In this document: piece by piece, positions 1-9,473 of the stretch
Numbering within the stretch: the first letter of the stretch is position 1
Layout of the letters: each line of letters opens with the position of its first letter
Origin: Pseudomonadota bacterium
Lineage (GTDB): Bacteria; Pseudomonadota; Gammaproteobacteria; Xanthomonadales; Xanthomonadaceae
Direction: 5' to 3'
DNA length: 22,377 nucleotides
NCBI GenBank assembly: GCA_023386795.1
Contig: JAEWJB010000013.1
Span: 1-22,377, forward strand
Translations under genes and position numbers: made by a program
Notes under the pieces: generated by a model
What the model saw: only the letters and a program-made list of their open reading frames with translations
What the model was told of the DNA's origin: nothing
Databases searched by the model: none

Positions 1-349
1 ATGGATGGCCGCTTTCGGCGTCCCCCGCCCGCGCCTGCCCCCCGCTCGCCGCGCGACCGAGCCAAGGGCTTTCCGCGACCAACCAAAAATCCAAGATGTC
101 CCACCCTGTCCCATTCATGTCTCCACATGTCTGAACATTGACACCCCGCGTCACACAACGGAAAAGAAGTTACCCCCGAAACCGGTTCCGCCCATTTTGC
201 CGAGTCTGGTCTTTGGTTAGGTTTCCTTCAGGGCGATCAGGGGCGCCCGGGCGCTCCGGCCGGTTCCGGATCCACGTTCCAAGCTGCGTCCCCGGCCGGG
301 GTCAATGCCGCATCCCGCGGCTCAAGTAGACCTGGAAGGTAACCACCCA
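1..349. other. Gene-free leader upstream of the first protease
   Basis: I see no convincing gene in this stretch. The short open frames (for example 5-220) are rich in Pro and Arg, resemble no family I know, and look like chance frames in GC-rich DNA. A perfect 12-base palindrome (GCGCCCGGGCGC) lies at 243-254. A TTGACA hexamer at 138-143 has no good -10 partner at 16-18 bases. The stretch presumably carries the promoter and 5' UTR of the protease that starts at 350, but I cannot locate the promoter. Confidence 0.5.
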
Positions 350-2089
<1,740 letters not shown>

Positions 2090-2098
2090 CACCGGAAG

Positions 2099-2136
2099 GC
2101 GCCAGGCGGGGCCGCGCGTGCGGCTCCGCCTGGTGC
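2099..2136 (+). terminator. Long GC hairpin after protease 1, possible terminator
   Basis: An inverted repeat of 17 base pairs, two of them G-U, closes on the loop GCGT at 2116-2119. The arms are 2099-2115 and 2120-2136, centred on CCAGGCGG / CCGCCTGG. It begins 9 bases after the protease stop codon. No T-run follows, so it may act as a stability or pausing hairpin, or a terminator without a U tract. Confidence 0.55.
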
Positions 2137-2347
2137 GAAGGTCGGCCTGTCATCGCAGCTCTCATTCCGTCAAGCGCGATCCAGCAGGCACGTCGCGAAT
2201 CTTTCACCACTTCACACTACGCGTGTCGTGTGCGGCTTTCGTGTCGCCGACACCCGCGCCGCGGCTTACGTTCTTGCGATGTGTCCGGACGCCTCACGTC
2301 ATGTGCGGCGGTGCCGGAAGCCACATCCAGCCCGCAAGGACGTCGCC

Positions 2348-4138
2348 ATGCTGCTCTCCACCTTTTTCTTCTCCGGCCCGCGCCGCGCCGCCGCGCTGTT
2401 GATGCTGGCCGGCATCCTCGCCGCATCGCCTGCACTGGCGGGCCGCGCGCATGTGGAGGGCCTGGACCAGGGCGTCCACGACCGCTTCATCGTCACCTAT
2501 CGCGATGGAGGGCGGCAGGCGGCGTCCGCGCGGCGTCTGGGCGAAGACCCGCTGCTGCCGGCCGCGCTGGCGTTGCCGGCGCGGCGGGGGCATGCACTGC
2601 GTCTTTCGCGCATGCGTCGGCTCTCGTCCGGCCCCGAGCTGGTGCGCGCGAGCCGCGCGCTGGATCGCGCCGAAGCAGCCACGCTCATGCATCAGCTCGC
2701 AGCCGACCCGAACGTGTTGCACGTGGAGGTCGACCAGCGGCTGCAGCCGATGGCCGTCCCCAACGATCCGATGCTGTCCACGCAGTGGGGATTGGCACCG
2801 GGCAGCCCGGGTATCAACGTGCAGCCGGCCTGGGACCACAGCGACGGTGCCGGCGTCGTGGTCGCCATCATCGACAACGGGGTGTACCCGCACCCGGACC
2901 TGGCGGCCAATCGCCTGCCCGGCTACGACTTCGTCAGCGACGTGACTTCGGCAGCCGACGGCGACGGCCGCGACGCGGATCCCACCGACATGGGCGACTG
3001 GGCCGCGGCCGGCCAGTGCGGCGCCGGCGCGCGCGCGACGAGTTCCACCTGGCATGGCACGCATGTGGCCGGCGTCGTCGCGGCAGTGAGCAATAACGGG
3101 GTGGGGATCGCGGGCGTCGGGTTTCACGCCAAGTTCCTACCGCTGCGCGTGGGCGGCAAGTGCGGCGCGTACACCTCCGACATCCTCGATGCGATCGATT
3201 GGGCGTCCGGTGGCAGCGTCGCCGGCGTGCCCGCCAATGCCTTCCCGGCGGAGGTCATCAACATGTCGATGGGCGGTGTCGGCGTCTGCCCACCCAGCTA
3301 CCAGGCCGCGATCAACCGGGCGGTATCGCGCGGAAGCGTGTTCGTGACGGCCGCGGGCAACAAGGCCGGGGATGTCGCCGCCGCCTTTCCGGCCAACTGC
3401 CAGAACACCATTGCAGTGGCCGCGAGCCGCTACGACGGCGCGAAGGCGTCGTTCTCCAACTATGGCGCAGGGGTCGACCTCACTGCACCGGGCCAGGAAA
3501 TCCACACGACCCACGTCAACGGCTACATGGAACCCATCGGCCCGACCTTCCGCGCGGTGTATGGCACGTCGATGGCGGCGCCGCATGTGGCCGGCGTGGC
3601 CGCGTTGATGCAGGCCGCCGCGCCGTATCCGCTTACGCCGGCACGTATCGAGGCATTGCTCAAGGCCACCGCGCGGCCGATGCCGGTGCCCTGTCCGCTG
3701 GGATGCGGCTCGGGATTGCTGGACGCCGGTGCCGCGGTGGCCGCGGCCCGCGCGGAACCCCCGCCCGCGCCTGTAACACCTCCGCCCGCGCCGACTCCGG
3801 TTCCCGCTCCGCTTCCGACACCGCCGCCCCCGTCCGAGCCGGTGCCCCAGCGCCTTTTCCTCACGGGAATGTCGGCCGCGCAGGGCGTGTCGCTGAACTA
3901 CCAGATCGACGTGCCGGCCGGCCGCACGTTGGTGGTTCGCATGGACGGTGGCATTGGCGATGCGGATCTCTACGTGCAGCGCAACGTCCCGGTCACCCTC
4001 AGCAATTGGCTGTGCCGGCCGTACAAGGCCACCAGCCAGGAAACCTGCACCCTCACCAGTCCGACGGCAGCGCGCTATTACATCCGCGTACACGCGTTCG
4101 GCAAGTTTGCGGGCGTCAGGCTCAGTGCGGGCTACTGA
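2348..4138 (+). CDS. Secreted S8 (subtilisin-like) serine protease with proline-rich linker and PPC domain, paralogue 2
   Basis: An extracellular endopeptidase of 596 aa, collinear with the preceding gene. The signal peptide covers about 1-31 (cleavage after ALA). The I9-like propeptide is at about 46-135 and again starts RFIVTYRDG. The catalytic triad is D176 (in IIDNG), H236 (WHGTHVAG) and S408 (YGTSMAAPH), with oxyanion N338. A Pro-rich linker at about 470-500 replaces the glycine linker of paralogue 1. The PPC domain is at about 501-596 (GDADLYV, YYIRV). The residue after the catalytic Asp is Asn, where the family usually has Ser or Thr. The start at 2348 is supported by AAGGA at 2336-2340 and by the signal peptide; the frame stays open upstream to 2228 but that extension is Arg-rich and unlikely. 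The 3' end overlaps the convergent ybaK-like gene by 7 bases. Confidence 0.94.
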   Translation: MLLSTFFFSGPRRAAALLMLAGILAASPALAGRAHVEGLDQGVHDRFIVTYRDGGRQAASARRLGEDPLLPAALALPARRGHALRLSRMRRLSSGPELVRASRALDRAEAATLMHQLAADPNVLHVEVDQRLQPMAVPNDPMLSTQWGLAPGSPGINVQPAWDHSDGAGVVVAIIDNGVYPHPDLAANRLPGYDFVSDVTSAADGDGRDADPTDMGDWAAAGQCGAGARATSSTWHGTHVAGVVAAVSNNGVGIAGVGFHAKFLPLRVGGKCGAYTSDILDAIDWASGGSVAGVPANAFPAEVINMSMGGVGVCPPSYQAAINRAVSRGSVFVTAAGNKAGDVAAAFPANCQNTIAVAASRYDGAKASFSNYGAGVDLTAPGQEIHTTHVNGYMEPIGPTFRAVYGTSMAAPHVAGVAALMQAAAPYPLTPARIEALLKATARPMPVPCPLGCGSGLLDAGAAVAAARAEPPPAPVTPPPAPTPVPAPLPTPPPPSEPVPQRLFLTGMSAAQGVSLNYQIDVPAGRTLVVRMDGGIGDADLYVQRNVPVTLSNWLCRPYKATSQETCTLTSPTAARYYIRVHAFGKFAGVRLSAGY

Positions 4139-4620
4139 CCTGGCTGATCGCTGAGGTTCGCGACATCGGCGCGCAGCGCGCCGATGGCCGCGGCAGGCGA
4201 GAGTTCCAGCAACAGCCCGCGCTGCCCGGCGTTGATCCACACGCTTTCATGCGCAAGCACGTCGGCCTCGAACCACACCGGCACGGGTCGCTGCTGCGCG
4301 AACGGGCTGATCCCGCCCACCTTGTAGCCGCTGCGCCGCTCGGCTTCGGGAATTTCCATCATCCGCGCCGACTTGCCGCCGCATGCCGCGGCCAGGCGCT
4401 TGAGCTGCAGTTGCCGGTCGGAGGGAATCACCGCGCACACGGCGCGCTCGTCCACCCAGGCCATCAAGGTCTTCAGCACGCGCGCTGGCGCCACGCCCAG
4501 CGACTGCGCCGCATGCAGGCCCTTGCCACCCGAGGCCTCGGCATCGAAATCGTAGGCGTGCAGCCGGTAGGCGACGCGCGCGCCATCCAGCAGCCTGGTC
4601 GCGCGCGTGGCTTTGGACAT
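4132..4620 (-). CDS. ybaK: YbaK-type Cys-tRNA(Pro) deacylase
   Basis: A trans-editing hydrolase of 162 aa. In this family the enzyme removes Cys from mischarged tRNA-Pro, and sometimes from other tRNAs, in the cytoplasm. Visible family motifs are VLKTLMAW with Lys50, PSDRQLQLKRLAAACGGK at about 66-83, GYKVGGISPF at 98-107, and INAGQRGLLLELSP near 119-132. The length matches E. coli YbaK (about 160 aa). The start lies 7 bases after the stop of the asparaginase-like gene, so the two are probably co-transcribed. The 3' end overlaps the convergent protease gene. A close relative such as ProX is possible, but the GGISPF loop and length favour YbaK. Confidence 0.9.
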   Translation of the reverse strand: MSKATRATRLLDGARVAYRLHAYDFDAEASGGKGLHAAQSLGVAPARVLKTLMAWVDERAVCAVIPSDRQLQLKRLAAACGGKSARMMEIPEAERRSGYKVGGISPFAQQRPVPVWFEADVLAHESVWINAGQRGLLLELSPAAAIGALRADVANLSDQPGQ

Positions 4621-4627
4621 CGGCCGG

Positions 4628-5113
4628 TCAGGCTGCTTCGAAGCGGTTGGCGGCCACGTTCTTGCGCACGTGGTCCGGGTTCCAGATACGGCCGTTCATG
4701 GCGATGTACACGCCGGACGGCAGGCTCTGCACCGCGCCCACCGCGCAGCCGATGTTGAACTCGGCGTCCGAACCGCGGAAACGCGCCGGGTTGAGCGCGC
4801 CGGTCATCACGATGGTCTTGTCCGGGATCGACTTCAGCACCATGCCGGTCTGCACCATGCTGTCGGTGCCGTGGGTGATCAGCACGTGGCGTGCCGACTG
4901 CGCGGCGATGGTGGCACGGATCAGCTCGCGGTCGGCGTCGGTGATGTGCAGCGAGTCCTTGCGGATGATCGGGATGACGGTGAAGCGGAACGCCACGCCC
5001 AGCTCCTTGAGGATCTGGCCGATCTGCGGATCGCCGATCTGGTAGTCCGACTTGTCGTCGAAATAGATCTTGTCGATCGTGCCGCCGGTGGTGACGATCA
5101 GGAGTTCTTCCAT
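4628..5113 (-). CDS. Single-domain (N-terminal only) asparaginase-like protein
   Basis: 161 aa, about half the length of a normal type I or II L-asparaginase (roughly 330 aa). It carries the N-terminal asparaginase fold. TTGGTID at 8-14 contains the T12-type nucleophile. HGTDSM at 81-86 contains the second Thr-Asp pair. MTGALNPARF and VYIAMNGRIW follow. The C-terminal domain that helps build the active site is absent, and the gene ends with a normal stop followed 7 bases later by ybaK. By eye, the catalytic Lys of E. coli AnsB (K162) falls in a part that reads AVQSLPSG here, so the Lys appears to be missing. Similar short asparaginase-domain proteins are annotated in other proteobacteria. Whether it hydrolyses Asn is uncertain. 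The start is at 5111-5113, with a modest AGG upstream. Confidence 0.85.
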   Translation of the reverse strand: MEELLIVTTGGTIDKIYFDDKSDYQIGDPQIGQILKELGVAFRFTVIPIIRKDSLHITDADRELIRATIAAQSARHVLITHGTDSMVQTGMVLKSIPDKTIVMTGALNPARFRGSDAEFNIGCAVGAVQSLPSGVYIAMNGRIWNPDHVRKNVAANRFEAA

Positions 5114-5138
5114 TGCGGTTGCCTGTTCCGGTTGCGGG

Positions 5139-5162
5139 GCGCGCCCGCTCGAAGCGGCGCGC
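5139..5162 (-). terminator. GC hairpin between the DUF2069 and asparaginase-like genes
   Basis: Two 5-bp stem halves (GCGCG/CGCGC and CCGCT/AGCGG), separated by one bulged C at 5144, close on the loop CGA. It lies in the 79-base gap between two minus-strand genes. No U tract follows, so termination is uncertain. Confidence 0.3.
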
Positions 5163-5192
5163 AGGTGCCCATGATACCCGCCCGGCTGCGGC

Positions 5193-5531
5193 TCAACCCC
5201 GGCGCCGGCCGAACCGCGCGCGCAGGCCGGGCGCGCTGGCGGCCGCGATCACCCATAGCGACAGCATGATTTCCCCGCCCGCCAGCACCGCTGCGTAGCC
5301 GCCGCTCCAGGCCACCATCACGCCATGGCTGAACCAGAACAGCGCCAGCACGCCGGCCCAGAAGGCCGCGCGCGTGCTGTGCGGCAGTGCGAGGGCCAGC
5401 AGCGCGGGGGGCAGTGCGAACACCAGCCAGGCCGCCGTGCGGTGGCGGTCGTCGTGGAAGGCCCACAGGTACAGCGCGGCCAGGCCGAGCAGGGGCACGA
5501 GCAGGCTCCACCGCCGCGGGCGCGGGGTCAT
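5193..5531 (-). CDS. DUF2069 family inner-membrane protein
   Basis: A small hydrophobic protein of 112 aa with about four membrane segments: roughly residues 9-25, 33-50, 55-75 and 80-98. It ends in an Arg-rich tail (RARFGRRRG). The pattern fits DUF2069, whose function is unknown. Its ATG overlaps the stop of the wrbA-like gene (ATGA at 5528-5531), so translation is probably coupled. Pairing of a DUF2069 gene with a WrbA-type gene is, to my knowledge, recurrent in gammaproteobacteria, which suggests a shared but undefined role. Confidence 0.85.
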   Translation of the reverse strand: MTPRPRRWSLLVPLLGLAALYLWAFHDDRHRTAAWLVFALPPALLALALPHSTRAAFWAGVLALFWFSHGVMVAWSGGYAAVLAGGEIMLSLWVIAAASAPGLRARFGRRRG

Positions 5532-6124
5532 GGCGCGGCGAGCTTGCGTGCGATCGTCGCCAGGCGACGGCCGAGTGCCCGCGCCAACTGCACTTCCTCG
5601 TCGCTGGGTTGCGGGTCGTCGGCCACGCCGGCCACGTGGCTGGCACCGTACGGGGTGCCGCCGGTGCGGGTATGGCTGAGCGCCGGCTCAGTGAAGGGGA
5701 TGCCGACGATCACGCAGCCGTGGTGCAGCAGTGGAATCTGCATCGACAGCAGCGTGGATTCCTGCCCGCCATGCATCGAGGCGGTGGAGGTGAACACCGC
5801 CGCCGGCTTGCCGGCGAGCGTGCCGCTGGCCCATTCGGCGCCCAGGCCATCGAGGAAGTGCTTCACCGGCGCGGCCATGTTGCCGAAGCGGGTGGGGCTG
5901 CCCAACGCGATACCGGCGCACTCCACCAGGTCCTGGGCCTCGACATAGGGAGCCCCTTCGTCGGGCACCGGCGGGGCGGCCGGTTGGGTCAATGCCGAGA
6001 CCGGCGGCACGGTGCGCAGCCGCGCGCTCATGCCGGGAACCTCGCCCACGCCGCGCGCGATCTGGCGCGCCAGCCGTGCCACCGAACCGCCACGGCTGTA
6101 GTACAGCACCAGGATCTCGCTCAT
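5528..6124 (-). CDS. wrbA: WrbA-type NAD(P)H:quinone oxidoreductase (flavodoxin fold)
   Basis: An FMN-dependent two-electron quinone reductase of 198 aa, thought to protect against oxidative stress. ILVLYYSRGGSVARLA at 4-19 is the phosphate-binding loop of the flavodoxin fold. GSPTRFGNMAAPVKHFLD at 75-92, TSTASMHGGQE at 112-122 and GGTPYGASH at 155-163 are WrbA signatures. The start at 6122-6124 gives the usual N-terminus of the family. The frame is open upstream to 6223, and another ATG lies at 6170-6172, but those extra residues have no family resemblance. No strong Shine-Dalgarno site is visible. The DUF2069 gene follows with an ATGA overlap. The yihY-like gene is divergent, with about 82 bases between the two starts. 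Confidence 0.92.
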   Translation of the reverse strand: MSEILVLYYSRGGSVARLARQIARGVGEVPGMSARLRTVPPVSALTQPAAPPVPDEGAPYVEAQDLVECAGIALGSPTRFGNMAAPVKHFLDGLGAEWASGTLAGKPAAVFTSTASMHGGQESTLLSMQIPLLHHGCVIVGIPFTEPALSHTRTGGTPYGASHVAGVADDPQPSDEEVQLARALGRRLATIARKLAAP

Positions 6125-6206
6125 CGTCTTGGGGGATCGCCCGTCTGCGGAAACCTCGCCAGTATCGGTCATGCCGTGCCCGGTGCGCATCGGGTACGCT
6201 TGGACG

Positions 6207-7487
6207 ATGGCGACAAGGGACACGCTGAACCTGTGGAGGGAACGCCTGCGCGACCGCGCACGCGCGGTGAGCTTCGGCCGTTTCCTGTGGCGGCGCTTCC
6301 TCGACGACCGCCTGTTCCAGGCGGCCGGCTCCCTGGCCTACACCACGGTGTTCGCGCTGGTGCCGGCCGCGATCGTGGTGTTCGGCGTGCTGTCGGCCTT
6401 CCCGGTATTCGGCGAATGGAAGGACCGCCTCAGCGAATACATCTTCGCCCACTTCGTGCCCAGCGCAGCCAGCGCGGTGCAGGGTTACCTGTTGCAGGCA
6501 GCCAGTGCGGCCGGACAGCTCACCGCAGCCGGCGTGATCGCGCTGGTGGTCTCGCTGCTGATCACGTTGCACAGCGTGGAGCAGATCTTCAACCAGATCT
6601 GGCGCGTGGCCTCCTCGCGCCCGAAATTCACCCGCTTCCTGGTGTACTGGACGGTACTCACCCTGGGCGCGATGGTGTCCGCGGCCAGCCTGGCGGTCTC
6701 GGTGCGCTTTTTCGCGTTGCCGCTGTTCCAGACCGCGGAAGGGCGCGCGCTGGCCAGCAGCCTGTTGGCGCTGGCGCCGGTGGCCATCGAGTTCGTCGCC
6801 ATCGTGTTGCTGTACCGCGTGGTGCCGCACCATCCGGTGCGCATGCGCCATGCGCTGCCCGGCGCGCTGCTGGCGGTGGTGCTGCTGGAGCTGGTGCGCT
6901 GGGGGTTGAGCGCCTACCTGGGGGGGTTCCAGTCCTACGAACGCATTTACGGCAGTACCGTCGCGTTCCTGCCGATCTTCCTGCTATGGATCTACCTGTG
7001 CTGGGTGTCGATCCTGCTCGGCGCCTCGCTGGCCTCCTCGATCGCCGCGTTCCGCTACCAGCCTGCCTGGGTACGCCTGCCGGCGGGCTATGAAATCTAT
7101 GCGCTGCTGCGCCTGCTCGGCCGTTTCCAACTGGCGCGCCGCGACGGCCGCGGGCTGGACGAGGACCAAATGCTGGCGCTGGAGCCGATGCTGACCGATT
7201 CGTTGTTGCAGCAGATGCTGTGCGAGCTGGAGCGCATCCGCCTGGTACGGCGCGACGAGCTGGGCCACTGGTTGCTCGCGCGCGACCTGGACGAAGTGCC
7301 TTTGCTGGAGTTGTACGAGCATTGCCAGCTGCGCGTGCCGGTCGACGACAGCCCGCTGCCCGGCCGCGACGATGCACTGGGCCAGGCGGCCTCGCAGGCC
7401 CTGGACGAACTGCGCCTGCCACTGCGTGCCATGTTGCGGCGACGCGTCGGCGACCTCTACAAGCCCCTTTCCGGAGAGACCCCATGA
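6207..7487 (+). CDS. YihY/BrkB family (UPF0761) inner-membrane protein with long cytoplasmic C-terminal extension
   Basis: 426 aa. The N-terminal part, about 1-285, matches the YihY/BrkB family: AGSLAYTTVFALVPAAIVVF at 40-59, QIFNQIWRVASSRPKFTRFLVYW at about 126-148, RVVPHHPVRMRHALPGALLA, and a final YGSTVAFLPIFLLWIYLCW segment. About six membrane segments are visible (near 43-65, 107-125, 145-170, 183-205, 215-235, 250-275). E. coli YihY is about 290 aa, so about 140 residues here are an added soluble domain. Its helical pattern (LTDSLLQQMLCELERIRLVRR, then GHWLLARDLDEVPLLELYEH) resembles a winged helix. The family was once named as RNase BN, a call since withdrawn, and its role is unknown. 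The start at 6207 was chosen on family alignment. The stop overlaps the next ATG (ATGA). Confidence 0.88.
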   Translation: MATRDTLNLWRERLRDRARAVSFGRFLWRRFLDDRLFQAAGSLAYTTVFALVPAAIVVFGVLSAFPVFGEWKDRLSEYIFAHFVPSAASAVQGYLLQAASAAGQLTAAGVIALVVSLLITLHSVEQIFNQIWRVASSRPKFTRFLVYWTVLTLGAMVSAASLAVSVRFFALPLFQTAEGRALASSLLALAPVAIEFVAIVLLYRVVPHHPVRMRHALPGALLAVVLLELVRWGLSAYLGGFQSYERIYGSTVAFLPIFLLWIYLCWVSILLGASLASSIAAFRYQPAWVRLPAGYEIYALLRLLGRFQLARRDGRGLDEDQMLALEPMLTDSLLQQMLCELERIRLVRRDELGHWLLARDLDEVPLLELYEHCQLRVPVDDSPLPGRDDALGQAASQALDELRLPLRAMLRRRVGDLYKPLSGETP

Positions 7488-8065
7488 CATCCGTCCGCGT
7501 CCTTGCTGCCGCCACCTGCCTGTTCGCGCTGGGCGCCTGCCAGCGCCAGCCCGAGCCGGCCGCCACGCCCGCCGCCCAGCAGGCGCCCACCACGCCGGCG
7601 GCGCCGGCGGTGCCTGCCGAGCCGGTCGCCCCGGCACGCGAGGTCACCGCCGAGCAGCCGACGCTGAAGCTGCCCACCGTGGACGGCAAGACCTACGACC
7701 TGTCCGAACACCGCGGCAAGTGGGTGGTGGTGAATTTCTGGGCGACGTGGTGCGCGCCTTGCCTGAAGGAGATGCCCGAGCTCTCCGCGCTGCACGCCAT
7801 GCGCAACAACATCGAAGTGGTCGGGCTGGCCTACGAGGACATCGAAACCGCCGAGATGCAGGCCTTCCTCAAGGAACATCCGGTGGCCTATCCGATCGCC
7901 ATCGTCGATACCTACCAGCCGCCGGCTGATTTCGCGGTGCCGCGAGGCCTGCCGATGAGCTACCTGATCGGTCCCGACGGCAAGGTCGCCAAGCAGTTCC
8001 TCGGACCGGTGGAGGCGCGCGACATCGAAGCGGCGATCACCGCCGCCGGCGGCAAGGTCGGTTGA
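7484..8065 (+). CDS. TlpA-family thioredoxin-like lipoprotein
   Basis: A periplasmic, membrane-anchored thiol-disulfide protein of 193 aa. A lipoprotein signal peptide ends in LGAC with lipidated Cys19. An Ala/Pro-rich tether follows at about 22-58, then a TlpA/ResA-type thioredoxin domain. The redox motif WCAPC has C90 and C93, within VVNFWATWCAPCLKEMPEL. The cis-Pro loop is GLPMSYLIGPDG at 155-166 (P157). The partner is not evident: such proteins serve cytochrome c maturation or reduction of other periplasmic disulfides. The start at 7484 has GGAGAG at 7473-7478 and overlaps the yihY-like stop by 4 bases. The stop overlaps the acylphosphatase start by 1 base (TGATG). Confidence 0.93.
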   Translation: MTSVRVLAAATCLFALGACQRQPEPAATPAAQQAPTTPAAPAVPAEPVAPAREVTAEQPTLKLPTVDGKTYDLSEHRGKWVVVNFWATWCAPCLKEMPELSALHAMRNNIEVVGLAYEDIETAEMQAFLKEHPVAYPIAIVDTYQPPADFAVPRGLPMSYLIGPDGKVAKQFLGPVEARDIEAAITAAGGKVG

Positions 8066-8331
8066 TGGCCCAGGCGCGATTCCGGGTCGAGGGACGGGTG
8101 CAGGGCGTGGGATTCCGTGCCTGGACCCGCGCCCAGGCGTTGCCGCTCGGCTTGTCGGGATACGCGCGCAACCTCGCCGATGGCGGCGTGGAAGTGGTCG
8201 TGGCGGGCGAAGAGACGGCGATCGACGCCTTGGCGGCACGCTTGTTGCATGGACCTGCGTTGGCGCGCGTGGACCGGGTTGACCGCCATGCGCATGGCGC
8301 GCCCGTGGCGCCGGGTTTCTTGACCGGCTAA
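8065..8331 (+). CDS. acyP: Acylphosphatase
   Basis: A small cytosolic hydrolase of carboxyl-phosphate bonds such as acetyl phosphate or carbamoyl phosphate, 88 aa, typical for the family. The active-site motif GRVQGVGFR at 10-18 gives the phosphate-binding Arg18. GYARNLADGGVEV at 32-44 gives the catalytic Asn36. The ATG at 8065 overlaps the stop of the tlpA-like gene; a TTG one codon earlier is the only rival start. It is the third gene of a tightly packed plus-strand run. Confidence 0.95.
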   Translation: MAQARFRVEGRVQGVGFRAWTRAQALPLGLSGYARNLADGGVEVVVAGEETAIDALAARLLHGPALARVDRVDRHAHGAPVAPGFLTG

Positions 8332-8411
8332 GCGCTTTTGACACCGGATGCGCAAGCGCCGGAACGGGATGCCGATATGCCGGCATCGATGTGTGACAGG
8401 GGGACGGAACG

Positions 8412-9473
8412 ATGACGACATTGCCGCGGCGACGCGCACGCGCGGGACGGCGTGCCCGGGTGTTCTGGATCCTGCTGGGGCTGGCGCTGTTCAGCATGGC
8501 CGCCGTGGTCATCGCCGGCCAACCGCCCTCGGTGCAGGTCGGGGTGGCGATCGGTTTCGCGGTGCTGCTGCTGTTCTCGGCCTGGCGCGCGCAATGGGCG
8601 CGCATGCACTTCAGTGCCTCCTCCGGCGTGGACCTGATGTCGCTCGTGGCGCTGGGTGCCGACGCCCTCGACGAGGGAATCGCCGTCGACGACGCCCTGC
8701 CTGACCCGCTGCGATTCGATCCCGACGACGCCGGTCGCCGGCCGTGGCGTGACCTGGATGGCCCGCAGGTCCTGCGCCGCCTGCAACAGCAGCACGATGC
8801 CTGGTGGCTGGCCGAGCAGCGCCGCGTGCGCCAACAGCAGCGCCAACGCGCGCTGGGCCTGGCGCTGGCGCTGGTGGATCACGGCGTACCGCTGCGCGAT
8901 GGCGACGATGCCATGCCCGATATCGCCGCACTGCGGGCCGAGGCTCTGCTGCTGCAGGCCGACCCGGGCCCGGTGGTGCTGGACGAAATACCGGCCTTGC
9001 ACGCACGTCGCTATGAGTTGGCCATCGCAGGCCGCATCGGTGGTGAGCACGAAGCGTTGCTGGCGCAATGGCGGTTGTTGCGCGCCTTGCGCCCGCTGGT
9101 GCCGGGAATCGTGCACCTGCGCGAACGCGGTTGGCGTATTGGCCGGCTGGCGTGGAATCCCCAGGCCGACTTGGAACAGGTCGACGTCGCCTACGCGCTG
9201 GCCACCGATTTCCGCCAGCTGCTGCGCGACTGGTTGCTGGGTGCGGCTACCGTGCAGTTGGCCGACGGCATGACGCTGGAAGCGTGGCTGTTGGCGCGTT
9301 GCCCGAACCTGCGCCGCGATGGCGGCGACGACATTACCCAGGTCGAGGCGGCGCAGCCGCTGTGGCCGGCGTTCCTGCAGCTGCATCGCGCCGCCGTGTC
9401 GGTACTGGAGACGGCGGCGCGCGAAAGTGAAGCCGCCGCGGCGGCCGGAGGCGCTCAGTCCTCCAACTGGTAG
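8412..9473 (+). CDS. Unrecognised protein with two N-terminal membrane segments
   Basis: 353 aa of a family I do not recognise. A basic N-terminus (RRRARAGRRAR) precedes two hydrophobic stretches at about 17-36 and 42-60, so both ends are probably cytoplasmic. A Gln/Arg-rich helix at about 120-147 (LRRLQQQHDAWW, then RRVRQQQRQR) could form a coiled coil. The rest is a Leu/Ala-rich helical soluble domain with DLEQVDVAYALATDFRQLLRDWL near 253-275. It has few Cys and no visible nucleotide-binding or catalytic motif. Codon use matches the neighbours, so this looks like a resident gene. It starts 80 bases after acyP and its 3' end overlaps the convergent ppk2 by 19 bases. A membrane-linked scaffold or regulator is possible but unsupported. 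Confidence 0.75.
   Translation: MTTLPRRRARAGRRARVFWILLGLALFSMAAVVIAGQPPSVQVGVAIGFAVLLLFSAWRAQWARMHFSASSGVDLMSLVALGADALDEGIAVDDALPDPLRFDPDDAGRRPWRDLDGPQVLRRLQQQHDAWWLAEQRRVRQQQRQRALGLALALVDHGVPLRDGDDAMPDIAALRAEALLLQADPGPVVLDEIPALHARRYELAIAGRIGGEHEALLAQWRLLRALRPLVPGIVHLRERGWRIGRLAWNPQADLEQVDVAYALATDFRQLLRDWLLGAATVQLADGMTLEAWLLARCPNLRRDGGDDITQVEAAQPLWPAFLQLHRAAVSVLETAARESEAAAAAGGAQSSNW

Noticed and set aside
138..143. TTGACA as a -35 for protease 1
   Set aside because: No reasonable -10 hexamer lies 16-18 bases downstream (GAAAAG at best), and it is about 200 bases from the start codon.
8338..8343. TTGACA as a promoter for the gene at 8412
   Set aside because: No A/T-rich -10 follows at the right distance; small hairpins nearby (for example 8368-8387) are short and have no T-run.
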